A stretch of 24,693 bases of DNA from an uncultured Eubacteriales bacterium (GTDB lineage Bacteria > Bacillota > Clostridia > Oscillospirales > Oscillospiraceae): positions 1-24,693 of the forward strand of contig URAM01000030.1 in NCBI GenBank assembly GCA_900545815.1, given 5' to 3'. Position numbers and translations under genes: made by a program. Below the pieces are notes generated by a model. That model was not told where the DNA came from. It did no database searches and was given only the letters and a program-made list of their open reading frames with translations. The number at the start of each line of letters is the position of its first letter. Positions within the stretch are counted from its first letter, which is position 1. Below, piece after piece: positions 1 through 7,937 of this stretch.

Positions 1-34
1 AAGCGCCTGGGGCACTGCCCCAGGCGCTTTGTTT
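1..34. terminator. Intrinsic terminator hairpin at window edge
   Basis: A near-perfect 13-14 bp GC-rich inverted repeat (arms starting AAGCGCCTGGGG and ending CCCCAGGCGCTT) is followed on the plus strand by a T-rich run. It lies just past the stop codon of the minus-strand lysin, so it can end that transcript as well as one arriving from the left on the plus strand. The minus-strand T-tail, if any, is outside the window. Confidence 0.75.
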
Positions 35-41
35 TGTCCAA

Positions 42-1184
42 TTATACCTTCGCCCTTACCAGGTAATAGACCGGCTTCGTCCGGTCATAGTACGGCGCGA
101 TGGGGCCGATGTTGGTATATCGCCCATCCTTGGTGTTGGCCTGGAACGGCCCACCTGCGTCGTACCACTTGCCACCACCGGCGTAGATCGCCAGGTTGCT
201 ATCCCACACGCACACGTCCCCCGGCCGCAGATCGGCCAGCTTGTCCCAGGTCTTGCCCCCTGCCTGGATGACCTGACAGCCCAGCAGGTTGCCGGTGCCG
301 GTGACCTTGCCGTTGTCGTGGCTGATGCGCTTGCCTGCGGTCAGCAAACCCACATCCTGCAAAATCCACGAGACGTAGTGGGAGCAGGTAGCGCCAGGGT
401 GTTCCAGCTTCCGAGTTGCGTCAAAGGTGGACTTGGCTCGGTAGGTCTTATCCTGGTAGTGCCACTTGTGCTTGACCATGTATGCACCCATTTCGGCAGC
501 TCTGGCCAGGATTGCGTCTCGGATGAGCGCCGCTCTGGTTTTTGCTCCTACAATGCCGTCCACCGTCAGACCGGCACGATACTGGTAACCTCTCACGGCG
601 GAGTCCGTCTGGACGCCCCAGATACCGTCCTCGGTGAGCTGCCAGCCCAAGAGGTTCAGCCGGTGTTGGAGCAGCTTGACGTCGTCGCCCCTGTCGCCCT
701 TGCGGAACAGGTCGGTGTTGCCAGTGTTGGTCTGGGTTACGGGCGTCAGAAACAAGGCTCGTTCTTCCTTCCGCCGCCGTACCAGGCCAGCCAGCACCTT
801 GCCGTTGCACTTCGTCCACATGGTCAGGGCGTCCGCCGCACCGGCGTAGTCGCCGGCATTCAGCTTGCGCAAGGTGGTGGACTGCTTGAGCGCCCCCACG
901 CCCACGTTATACGAAAAGCTCACCAAGGCGTCAAACTGGTTCTGGTTCAGCGGCACCTTGACCGCCTTCACTACCGCCGTCTCGTAGGTCTTGATGCTGT
1001 GGTCGCGGAGCCAGGCGTGCGCCAGAGCCTTCGTTGTGGTCATTCCCCGGCGCACCCGTTTGCCGTAGTAGCTGCCGGTCTGACCATAACCGATTGTCCA
1101 TACACCATCCAGCTTGTTGGACGCTTTCAGCAAGCAGCCCTCAAAGCGCTCAATCATGGACAAGCCCTTTTCGCTGATTTTCAA
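42..1184 (-). CDS. Phage-type endolysin: GH24 lysozyme + peptidoglycan-binding + NlpC/P60-like domain
   Basis: A 380-residue cell-wall lytic enzyme. Residues about 1-150 resemble a GH24 (T4-type) lysozyme (IERFEG, TIGYG, VSFSYNVGVGAL), residues about 160-222 are a PG_binding_1 repeat (LFRKGDRGDDVKLLQ ... DGIVGAKTRAAL), and residues about 225-380 look like a cysteine amidase/peptidase domain (ATCSHYVSW with Cys267; AIYAGGGKWYDAG). The start is a TTG preceded by GAGGG 11 nt upstream; an internal ATG at residue 10 is the alternative. There is no signal peptide, as expected of a holin-dependent phage lysin. Oddities: by eye the position usually holding the GH24 catalytic Asp is Lys24, TIGYGH reads TIGYGQ, and the His that normally precedes the IYAG motif of the C-terminal domain is Asn330. 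It is probably a prophage remnant; activity is uncertain. Confidence 0.85.
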   Translation of the reverse strand: MKISEKGLSMIERFEGCLLKASNKLDGVWTIGYGQTGSYYGKRVRRGMTTTKALAHAWLRDHSIKTYETAVVKAVKVPLNQNQFDALVSFSYNVGVGALKQSTTLRKLNAGDYAGAADALTMWTKCNGKVLAGLVRRRKEERALFLTPVTQTNTGNTDLFRKGDRGDDVKLLQHRLNLLGWQLTEDGIWGVQTDSAVRGYQYRAGLTVDGIVGAKTRAALIRDAILARAAEMGAYMVKHKWHYQDKTYRAKSTFDATRKLEHPGATCSHYVSWILQDVGLLTAGKRISHDNGKVTGTGNLLGCQVIQAGGKTWDKLADLRPGDVCVWDSNLAIYAGGGKWYDAGGPFQANTKDGRYTNIGPIAPYYDRTKPVYYLVRAKV

Positions 1185-1188
1185 GCTA

Positions 1189-1293
1189 TCACCGTCCCTC
1201 TTTGTCCATGTTCATCAGTGCCGCCAGCACAGCGCTGATAATCACGCTCCCCGCGCTGATCGCCACCGTCCGCAGGCTAGCAATGTCGGTCAC
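1189..1293 (-). CDS. Tiny membrane-segment ORF upstream of the lysin (possible holin fragment)
   Basis: A 34-codon minus-strand reading frame beginning GTG at 1293 and stopping 4 bases before the lysin start. It encodes a single hydrophobic stretch (VAISAGSVIISAVLAALM) followed by a charged end (NMDKEGR); the lysin ribosome binding site lies in its last codons, a spacing typical of phage lysis modules. Its 5' side runs directly into sequence that matches the reductase gene on the other strand, so it is either a truncated holin-like C-terminus or a chance frame. The frame stays open to 1530, but that part is antisense to the reductase and is not a credible protein. Confidence 0.3.
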   Translation of the reverse strand: MTDIASLRTVAISAGSVIISAVLAALMNMDKEGR

Positions 1294-2365
1294 CCGCCTG
1301 CCCGTCATCGTGGTCGGCCGCATCAACGACCCCCGTGTGGTCAACACCATCCTGGTCTCCGGCAAGGCGGATCTGATCGGTATGGCACGGCAGTCCCTTG
1401 CTGACCCGGAAACCCCCAACAAAGCCAAGGAAGGCCGCTTCCTGGACATCCGCAGATGCGTGGGTTGTCTCCACGGCTGTGTGGGACATATCGACACTGG
1501 TCGCCGCGGCACCTGTGAACTGAATCCCATGATCGGCCACGAAGCCGACCCAGATTATCAGATCCGCAAGACGGAGACCCCCAAGAACGTCCTGATCATC
1601 GGCGCCGGCCCCGGCGGTCTCTCCGCCGCCATCACTGCCGCCCAGTGCGGTCACCATGTGAAGGTCTATGACAAGGACAAGTGGGTTGGCGGCTCCTATC
1701 GCATCGCCTCCATCCCGCCCGGAAAGGGTGAGATTGCCAACTTCTGCGCTTGGCAGGCCCATACACTGAAAAAGTTGGGGGTGCCGGTCATCTTGAACAC
1801 GGAAGTGACCAAGGAACTGGTGGAACAGGAGCAGCCGGACGTGATCATCGCCGCCACTGGCGTCACTCCCATCATCCCCAAAAAGATCCCCGGCGTGGAC
1901 AAGGATCTGGTGGTCCTGGGGCAGGATGTGCTCTCCAGCGCAGTGAACACCGGTCAACGGGTGGTCGTCGCCGGCGGCGGCCTGGTGGGCGTGGAGGTGG
2001 CCAACTATCTGGCCTCTCTGCTCAAGGATGTGACCATTGTGGAGATGCGGGAAGGCATCGCATTGGATGAGACCCCGGCACCCCGAAAGGATCTGCTCCG
2101 AGACATCCATAACAACGGCGTCCGTGTCCTCACCGAAACCTCCGTGAAGGAGATCAAAGAGGGCAGCGTAGTGGTCACCGGCGAGACCGAGGAAGAAATC
2201 CCTGCCGACACCGTGGTGCTGGCCATTGGGCGCGTCTCCAACACCGTCCTGGCTGACCAGCTGAAGGAGGCAGGCTATGACGTCCGCATCATCGGTGACG
2301 CCCACACCCCCGCTCTGGCCGGCGCAGCCAACCGAGAAGGGCATCTGACCGCCCTGTCTCTCTGA
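1289..2365 (+). pseudogene. 5'-truncated OYE-family Fe-S flavoprotein reductase (2,4-dienoyl-CoA reductase / BaiCD-like)
   Basis: The reading frame carries the C-terminal part of a NADH:flavin oxidoreductase of the FadH/BaiCD/enoate-reductase type: the last strand of the TIM barrel (PVIVVGRINDP, GKADLIGMARQSLADPE), the CX2CX3CX11C 4Fe-4S cysteines (codons at 1457, 1466, 1478 and 1514), an FAD Rossmann motif (VLIIGAGPGGLSAA) and a second dinucleotide motif (VVVAGGGLVGVEVANYL). About 360 residues survive where the family has about 640-680; the FMN/substrate-binding barrel is absent. Plus-strand sequence left of about 1289 is antisense to the phage lysis genes, so the open frame from 1202 is a chimera, not a true start. 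No ribosome binding site or promoter is visible. It precedes two transporters and probably once formed an operon with them. Confidence 0.8.
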
Positions 2366-2475
2366 CCCCCAACACGGCACGCCCCATCGACCAAAGGGCG
2401 TGAGCAGCCCCTACACACAGTCCTGTCCACGCCCCCTTTCGAACCAAGTTCCCCACCAAAATAAAGGAGAGAGAG

Positions 2476-3939
2476 ATGAGATCCAACGCAACGCCTGGCT
2501 CCGGAGGCGGCATACCGTTCTATGATAAATTCGTTTACGCCTTATCCTCCGGCTTCAGCAGCAACCTTGCTGTTTACATTTTTTCCTACTACCTCACGTT
2601 TTTCCTGGTGGATATCCGTGGCCTCCCCGCTCGTTTGGCTGGGTTTATCATCCTCGGCTCCCGAGTCTTTGACACGGTCACTGATTTTCTCATCGGGATG
2701 CTCATCGACCGCACCCACTTCAAAAGCGGGAAATACCGCGGCTGGATCAAGCTGGGGATGATCCCCATGCTGGTGGGTCTGCCTCTGATCTTCGCCGACC
2801 TGGGTCAGCTGAGCATGACGGTCAAGATCATCTGGACGGTCATCACCTACGGCCTGTACGGCTCCGTGTTCACCACCATCCTGTACACCCCCACCAATGC
2901 CCAGCTGGTCAACATGACCCGAGACGTGGAGGAGCGCAGCAGCATGGTGGGTCTGCGAGAGATCTTCAACAATGTGGCTGTGATGCTGGTCTCCGCCGGT
3001 TTTCTCCCGCTGGTACAGCTTCTGGGCGGCGGGGACGAGGATCGCGGCTTCTTCCTGACCACTGCTGTCTTGGCTGTCCTGGCCTTTGTGTTCCAGCTGT
3101 GGAATCTGATGATGCAGCGGAAATACGAGCTGAACCCCGACGGCTCTCCCAAATTCGATCCGGTAGAGCGCCCCAACGAACGGGTGTCCCTGCTCCAGCA
3201 GATCCAACGCATCCTTCAGAATCGACCTGCGGTCATCACCATCGCCGGGATGCTGCTGATGAACATCCTGATGGCGACGAAGAGTGGGCTGATGATCTAC
3301 TACTTCAAATACTGCTTTGACAGCGAGTCCTTTTTCTCCGTCGCAATGGTCTTCTTCACCGTCGCCTCCGTGGTGGGCGCTATGCTCATCGAGCGCTTTG
3401 TCCACCTGTTCCGAGACAGCAACCGGGCGTTCCTCTGGATCATGGCCATCAGCATGGGCTTGAATGTGCTCTATTTCCTGCTCATCCTAGGTATGGGCAT
3501 GGGCGCCGCAGCCAGCTCCATCCACTTCGGTCTGCTCTTCTTTGTCCTCATCCTCAGCGGCCTGTTCCAAGGCGCGCATTACGGCTTCCCCACCCTGCTC
3601 CTGTCCAACGCAGTGGATTATGGGGAGTGGAAGACCAAGCGCAGCGACATCGGCGTCACCTTCGGCCTGAACTCCCTGGCCATGTCCCTGGGCAGTGCCA
3701 TCGGCGGCACGCTGGTGGGCTTCCTGCTGGACGCCATCCACTATGTCCCCAACGTCAGCCAGACCCCTTCCGTCCAGAACGGGATGCTGTTGGGCGCCAT
3801 CCTGGTGCCGGTGGCGTTGACCGCTGTGCAATTTGTCCTACACCTGTTCTTTGGCCTGACCGATGAACAGCATGCACGCTGTGTGCGAGAGCTGACTGGT
3901 CAGGACACCGATAGAAGCGAAGAGCGCGCACACTCCTAG
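2476..3939 (+). CDS. GPH-family (MelB-like) cation symporter
   Basis: A 487-residue polytopic membrane protein of the glycoside-pentoside-hexuronide:cation symporter family within the major facilitator superfamily. Typical features are the N-terminal segment SNLAVYIFSYYLTFFLVDI, the DxxxD-like loop RVFDTVTDFLIGMLIDRT, YTPTNAQLV after helix 4, and about 12 hydrophobic segments. Length is normal for the family. The ATG is preceded by AAAGGAG with a 6-nt gap. It begins 110 bp after the reductase remnant with no terminator between, and is followed 18 bp later by a second transporter. GPH proteins beside OYE-type reductases in Clostridia often carry non-sugar substrates such as steroids, bile acids or plant phenolics; the substrate here cannot be read from sequence. 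Confidence 0.85.
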   Translation: MRSNATPGSGGGIPFYDKFVYALSSGFSSNLAVYIFSYYLTFFLVDIRGLPARLAGFIILGSRVFDTVTDFLIGMLIDRTHFKSGKYRGWIKLGMIPMLVGLPLIFADLGQLSMTVKIIWTVITYGLYGSVFTTILYTPTNAQLVNMTRDVEERSSMVGLREIFNNVAVMLVSAGFLPLVQLLGGGDEDRGFFLTTAVLAVLAFVFQLWNLMMQRKYELNPDGSPKFDPVERPNERVSLLQQIQRILQNRPAVITIAGMLLMNILMATKSGLMIYYFKYCFDSESFFSVAMVFFTVASVVGAMLIERFVHLFRDSNRAFLWIMAISMGLNVLYFLLILGMGMGAAASSIHFGLLFFVLILSGLFQGAHYGFPTLLLSNAVDYGEWKTKRSDIGVTFGLNSLAMSLGSAIGGTLVGFLLDAIHYVPNVSQTPSVQNGMLLGAILVPVALTAVQFVLHLFFGLTDEQHARCVRELTGQDTDRSEERAHS

Positions 3940-3957
3940 AAAGAAATGAGGTTTTTT

Positions 3958-5175
3958 ATGAAACAGTACAAGCCCATCAACCTGGTCGCCGTTTTGCTGG
4001 TCTCCTTTGTGGCCTGGGTCTATTGCGTGGCACCGGCCGTGCTGGGTCTGATCTATCAGGCGTACCCCGGTCAGGACAGCGTCTCCGTCCTCATCGCCAC
4101 ATTGCCTACGGTGGTGACCATGATCGTCGCCTTCCTCTCCACCGTCATCTTCCGCTTTGTCTCCCGCAAGTGGATGGCCATCGCCAGTATGGTCATCGCC
4201 CTGATCTGCGGTGCCGTCATCCTCCTCTTCCCCCTCCCCCTCATGGGCGTCATCGTCTGCTCCGCCCTGCTGGGCATCCCGGCAGGCATCATCCCCGCCG
4301 CCTGCGCCACCACCGTCACCATCATCGCACCTCCGGCGCTGAAGGATAAGGTGGTCGGCTGGCACAACGCCCTGATGATGCTGGGCATGACCGTATTCAC
4401 CCTGCTGGCCGGTCTCTTCGGCGACACCGGGAACTTCCGGGACGGCTACAAGTCCATCTTCTTCCTCATCCCCATCATCATCGTGGCCATCCTGTTCTAT
4501 CCCAACGTAGATCGGGATCTGAGCGGCATGGCGCAGGCGGCAATGGAACAGACCGCCGCTGCCAACACCGCCACCACCGGCAAGGAGAAGATCCCTTGGT
4601 ACTGCATCGCCTTCGTCCTGACCTACCTGATCGGCTGTATCTTCTGGAACGCCTGGTTCCTGAACTACTCTGACTACGTGATCAACGAGGCGCAGATCGG
4701 CGGCGCTGCCGTCTCCGGCATGATCGGTTCCCTCTCCAGCCTGGGCGGTACCCTGGCAGGCTTCTTTGTGGCCTGGTGGATCAAGGGCACCAAAGCGTTC
4801 AGCATGCCCCTGGCCTTCATCCTCTGCGGCGTGACCATGCTCCTGCCTGGGATGACCCACAGCACCTTGGGCTGCTATGTGGGCGGGTTCCTGTGCCAGA
4901 TGTTCAACCTGTTCATCGTCTCCGGTCTCTCCACCTATGCGGCACTGGCCACCGATGGCAAGAAGTACGCCACCACCATTTTGGCGTTGATCTCCGTGGC
5001 CGAAGGCGCTGGCGTCTTCCTCTGCGGCTACCTGGTCCCCCCGTTGGGCAATCTCCTGGGCGGCGGCGCAGGCGCCAACCTGACGGCCGCTTCCGTGGTG
5101 ATGATCCTGCTGGGCGGCGCCTGCTTCTTCGTGATGAAGCCCGCTCACAAGGCGGTATATGAGCAGGCCGAATAA
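3958..5175 (+). CDS. MFS transporter, substrate unknown
   Basis: A 405-residue protein with about 12 transmembrane segments, in the general size and layout of the major facilitator superfamily (anion/organic-acid type antiporters are the closest impression, e.g. GIPAGIIPAACATTVT in the N-half and a long cytoplasmic loop around residues 190-215). I chose the ATG at 3958 because TGAGG sits 6 nt before it; the ATG at 3946 overlaps that ribosome binding site. It follows the GPH symporter by 18 bp and ends at a strong terminator, so the two are probably cotranscribed. Having two unrelated transporters after one reductase suggests one imports a substrate and the other exchanges or exports the product; this is inference. 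Confidence 0.8.
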   Translation: MKQYKPINLVAVLLVSFVAWVYCVAPAVLGLIYQAYPGQDSVSVLIATLPTVVTMIVAFLSTVIFRFVSRKWMAIASMVIALICGAVILLFPLPLMGVIVCSALLGIPAGIIPAACATTVTIIAPPALKDKVVGWHNALMMLGMTVFTLLAGLFGDTGNFRDGYKSIFFLIPIIIVAILFYPNVDRDLSGMAQAAMEQTAAANTATTGKEKIPWYCIAFVLTYLIGCIFWNAWFLNYSDYVINEAQIGGAAVSGMIGSLSSLGGTLAGFFVAWWIKGTKAFSMPLAFILCGVTMLLPGMTHSTLGCYVGGFLCQMFNLFIVSGLSTYAALATDGKKYATTILALISVAEGAGVFLCGYLVPPLGNLLGGGAGANLTAASVVMILLGGACFFVMKPAHKAVYEQAE

Positions 5176-5202
5176 TTCAATCAACCTCCTACCTATGCGA
5201 TA

Positions 5203-5237
5203 AAAGGGCTTGCTGTCAACAGACAGCAAGCCCTTTG
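5203..5237 (+). terminator. Intrinsic terminator after the MFS gene
   Basis: A perfect 15-bp inverted repeat (arm AAAGGGCTTGCTGTC, 4-nt loop, arm GACAGCAAGCCCTTT) with a short T-rich tail, 27 bp after the MFS stop codon. It ends the reductase-remnant/transporter operon. Confidence 0.9.
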
Positions 5238-5308
5238 TTATGCCTTTCCGCTGCACGCCTTTGAACCGAAATGATCCCGGCCACCTGGGACAGCGTCATC
5301 CCGATGCA

Positions 5309-5343
5309 CAAAACACCCCCGCCCCAGGTCGGGACAGGGGTGT
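5309..5343 (-). terminator. Intrinsic terminator of the 580-residue membrane protein gene
   Basis: On the minus strand, arms ACACCCC and GGGGTGT enclose a GC-rich inner stem and are followed by TTTTGTG, directly after the stop codon at 5351. It is back to back with the plus-strand terminator at 5203, as expected between convergent genes. Confidence 0.75.
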
Positions 5344-5350
5344 AACAGCT

Positions 5351-7093
5351 TTATTTGACCTTGATTTCCGATGCCTTGCGCAAGGTGCCGTCCTCGCTGC
5401 CGGGGTAGGTGATGGTGAGCTGGTCGCCCTTGTTGTAGGTCACTGCCTCGGGGCAGTCGGCGGCGCTGATGCCGTAGTAGCAGGCGTTTTCCTTGCCCTT
5501 CAGGCGGAAGTAGTACCAGGTGTTGCCGCTGATGACCGAGCTGCGTATCTCGGCCACCTCTCCGGTGACCGTGCGCTCCTGACCTGCCGGTTCCTCCTCC
5601 TGGATGTCCTGCTTCACCTCAATACCATTCTCCGCCAGCTGTTCCTGGTACGCCTTCTGGCAGGCGGCCACGGTGGTGCCGGTGGCGGTGATCTGGTAGT
5701 CGCTGACGTTGACCATGGCGTACATCTTCACCAGTTCCGCGCTGTCCTTCAGCGCCATAAAATAGGTGGGCTGGTCGGAGATGTTCAGCAACAAGGGGAA
5801 GGTAGCGGCGTAGTTCAGGTGCTGCACGGCGCCCTGGGCAGAGGACATGGCGGAATATTCTTCCGCGCCGGTCACATTATAATACTTGGCCGCCTTGGTG
5901 CGCTGGTTCACCAGCAGGAAGCCCACGTTGGACTCGTCAGAGCCAGCGGAGGTGACGCCGGTATACATATAAACGTCGTCGTTCAGGGCAATATAGTTGT
6001 ATCCCGCTGTGGTGGTGGTCACCGCCTTCTGACCCAGCCAGCTGTTGATCCAGCCGTTGACCAGCTTGCCATGGAAGTCGTACTGGTTCATGATGATGTC
6101 TGGGTCGTACACTCGATCCACCCAGGTGGGCACGTCCTGTTCATAGTAGGTGTGCTCGCCGGTGACCGCATTGACCAGAACGGCGCCACGGATGTCCTCG
6201 CCGCCAAAGAGGCCGATGGTCTTATCTACTCTGGAGCAGATCCAGTAGGGCGTCCCGTCCTCGTCCACCTCGAAGTTGATGTCGCCGAATAGATAGGTGG
6301 GGTAACGGAAACGGAGATAGCGGCGGAGGTTGCGGTTAAAGTGCTCACAGGTGGACACCTGCATTCCCTCCTTCAGCTGCACCAGGCGTGCCTCCTGAGT
6401 GACCATGTTGACCACGATGTAGCCAGGCAGGCCAGCGGAGCGGTTGTTGAACCACTTGATGACATTGCCATACTCCAAGGGGGACACCCGCACTGGATTC
6501 CCCTGGTAGTTGATCTGGGTGTAGTAGTCGCTGACCTCGAACTGGGAGACCAGGTTGGAGTTCTGGCTGATGCTGCCCATGGCGCGGCGCCCCAGCTGCT
6601 TGGCGGAGTCGGCGTCCAGCATGGGGATCTTGTTGTAGGAGATCTCCGCCACGTCCTGAGCGAAATCCCCGGTCTCCACCTGGAGCAGATCCCGATAAGC
6701 CTTAGCGTGGAAGGGCACGGCGGAGATGACGCTGCCCACCACGCAGACCAACAGGCACAGCCCGATGATGACCATGGGGATGCGGTAGACGCTGCCCCGA
6801 CCGGGCTTGTTCCACTTGCGCCGGTGGGGGCCATTGACTTTAAAACCGCCCTTGCCGTCCGGCTCCAGGATGGTCTGCTTGGGTTCTTTTTTCTTCTTGC
6901 CCGACTGCTTGTCATCGCCGCTGAACAGGAATTTGGCCAACATATAGAGGACACAGAGGACGATAAGGAACAGATAGAAGTCAAAACTCTTGGGATTGAG
7001 GGCAGGGATGGCAATATAAAAATAAATGCCGCCGCCGATGAGGGTAACAAGAATACTGAGCAAGGTGCTCACCACGGGACTGCGTTGCTTCAT
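5351..7093 (-). CDS. Membrane-anchored protein of unknown function, large extracytoplasmic domain
   Basis: I do not recognise a named family. The 580-residue product has two N-terminal transmembrane segments (about residues 9-30 and 40-58), a basic lysine-rich cytoplasmic stretch (about 60-105, with KKKKEPK), a third transmembrane segment (about 108-132), and about 450 residues predicted outside. The outer part is rich in Tyr/Asn/Val with motifs such as YIVVNMVTQEARLV, GAVLVNAVTGEHTYYEQDVPTWVDRVY and FLLVNQRTKAAKYY, which look like repeated PepSY/beta-meander-type units; the last 75 residues (TVTGEVAEIRSS ... YYFRLKGKENACYYGIS) resemble a small OB-like domain. The ATG at 7093 has AGGAGGA 7 nt upstream; the ATG at 7099 is too close to that site. 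It is monocistronic with its own promoter and terminator. Confidence 0.75.
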   Translation of the reverse strand: MKQRSPVVSTLLSILVTLIGGGIYFYIAIPALNPKSFDFYLFLIVLCVLYMLAKFLFSGDDKQSGKKKKEPKQTILEPDGKGGFKVNGPHRRKWNKPGRGSVYRIPMVIIGLCLLVCVVGSVISAVPFHAKAYRDLLQVETGDFAQDVAEISYNKIPMLDADSAKQLGRRAMGSISQNSNLVSQFEVSDYYTQINYQGNPVRVSPLEYGNVIKWFNNRSAGLPGYIVVNMVTQEARLVQLKEGMQVSTCEHFNRNLRRYLRFRYPTYLFGDINFEVDEDGTPYWICSRVDKTIGLFGGEDIRGAVLVNAVTGEHTYYEQDVPTWVDRVYDPDIIMNQYDFHGKLVNGWINSWLGQKAVTTTTAGYNYIALNDDVYMYTGVTSAGSDESNVGFLLVNQRTKAAKYYNVTGAEEYSAMSSAQGAVQHLNYAATFPLLLNISDQPTYFMALKDSAELVKMYAMVNVSDYQITATGTTVAACQKAYQEQLAENGIEVKQDIQEEEPAGQERTVTGEVAEIRSSVISGNTWYYFRLKGKENACYYGISAADCPEAVTYNKGDQLTITYPGSEDGTLRKASEIKVK

Positions 7094-7131
7094 GGGCATT
7101 TCCTCCTGATTTGCTGCAAAAAACTGCTGTC

Positions 7132-7160
7132 ATCATACCACACCTGCCCAGCCCTGGCAA
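7132..7160 (-). promoter_or_regulatory. Sigma-A promoter of the 580-residue protein gene
   Basis: On the minus strand a TTGCCA -35 (7160-7155), 17-bp spacer and TATGAT -10 (7137-7132) lie about 35 bp before the start codon. Confidence 0.75.
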
Positions 7161-7238
7161 GGGAGAAGGGCTGGCGGCTCTTTGGAGAAATTTAAGAATT
7201 TTTTTCCGACTCCTTCAAACCCTTTCCAACTCTCGCCC

Positions 7239-7266
7239 TTGACTTTTTCGCCTCCTGTGGTATGCT
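7239..7266 (+). promoter_or_regulatory. Sigma-A promoter of the phosphatidyltransferase gene
   Basis: TTGACT at 7239-7244, a 16-bp spacer and TATGCT at 7261-7266. The predicted transcript start near 7273 leaves an 85-nt leader before the start codon at 7358. Confidence 0.65.
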
Positions 7267-7357
7267 TTTACTGTATTGCCTGGGAAATCGGATTCTTCTT
7301 TTGAGCCCTTCCATGGCACCTGGCAAGCGCCAAACAGGATTAGATTGGAGCCACTCT

Positions 7358-7930
7358 ATGAACAAATTTACCATGACTGATATTTTGACCCTCCCCAATC
7401 TGCTCAGCTTTCTCCGTATCCCCATGGCCTTCCTGTTCTACTACTTTTACAACTGGGGCAATGGGACGGGGGTGATCCTGGCCGCCGTGACCCTGCTGGT
7501 ATCCGCCCTGACTGACCTGCTGGACGGGAAGATCGCTCGTCACTTTCACCAAGTCTCTGAATTTGGCAAGATCTTAGATCCGGTGGCGGATAAAGTCACC
7601 CAGGCTACCTTTATCCTCTGTCTCTTTCGGCACTACCCAGCCACCATCCCGCTGTTCATCTTTTTCGTTGTCAAAGAGGTGACCATCGCCATCTTCGCCC
7701 TCATCGCCGTGACCAAGAGCGGCGAAAACCACGGGGCACTGATCTACGGGAAGGTGAACACGGTGCTGCTGTATATCTGCCTGGGACTGCTGCTGTTCTG
7801 GGTGGGGATGCCGGGATATGTGGCCAGTTTGATCCTGGATGTTGCATTCTTGTCCCTGTTCATGGCGATGACACTGTACCTGATTGCTTATGTGCGGATC
7901 ATTTTGGTGCATCGGAAGCCGAAGGAATAA
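7358..7930 (+). CDS. CDP-alcohol phosphatidyltransferase (PgsA-like)
   Basis: A 190-residue integral membrane enzyme that transfers a phosphatidyl group from a CDP-alcohol to an acceptor alcohol, most likely phosphatidylglycerophosphate synthase; cardiolipin-synthase-type acceptors are possible. The complete signature DG-x2-AR-x8-G-x3-D-x3-D is present (DGKIAR ... EFGKILDPVADK), with the preceding Asp in TDLLDG. LPNLLSFLRIPMAFLFYYF is the typical first helix and PNLLTxxR-like motif; about six hydrophobic segments are visible. The ATG at 7358 has TTGGAG 7 nt upstream; the frame is open back to 7262 but that part includes the promoter. Length fits PgsA (about 180-200 residues). It stands alone, followed by a hairpin terminator inside a repeat. 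Confidence 0.88.
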   Translation: MNKFTMTDILTLPNLLSFLRIPMAFLFYYFYNWGNGTGVILAAVTLLVSALTDLLDGKIARHFHQVSEFGKILDPVADKVTQATFILCLFRHYPATIPLFIFFVVKEVTIAIFALIAVTKSGENHGALIYGKVNTVLLYICLGLLLFWVGMPGYVASLILDVAFLSLFMAMTLYLIAYVRIILVHRKPKE

Positions 7931-7937
7931 GTGTTTT

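Noticed and set aside
1202..1288. Plus-strand N-terminal extension of the reductase frame
   Set aside because: It is antisense to the lysin ribosome binding site and the tiny membrane ORF and has no homology-like continuation of a TIM barrel; the frame is open only by chance across the junction.
3838..5256. Long minus-strand open frame opposite the MFS gene
   Set aside because: Translation is Gly/Asp/His/Gln-rich low complexity, typical of the antisense of a GC-rich membrane-protein gene, with no ribosome binding site.
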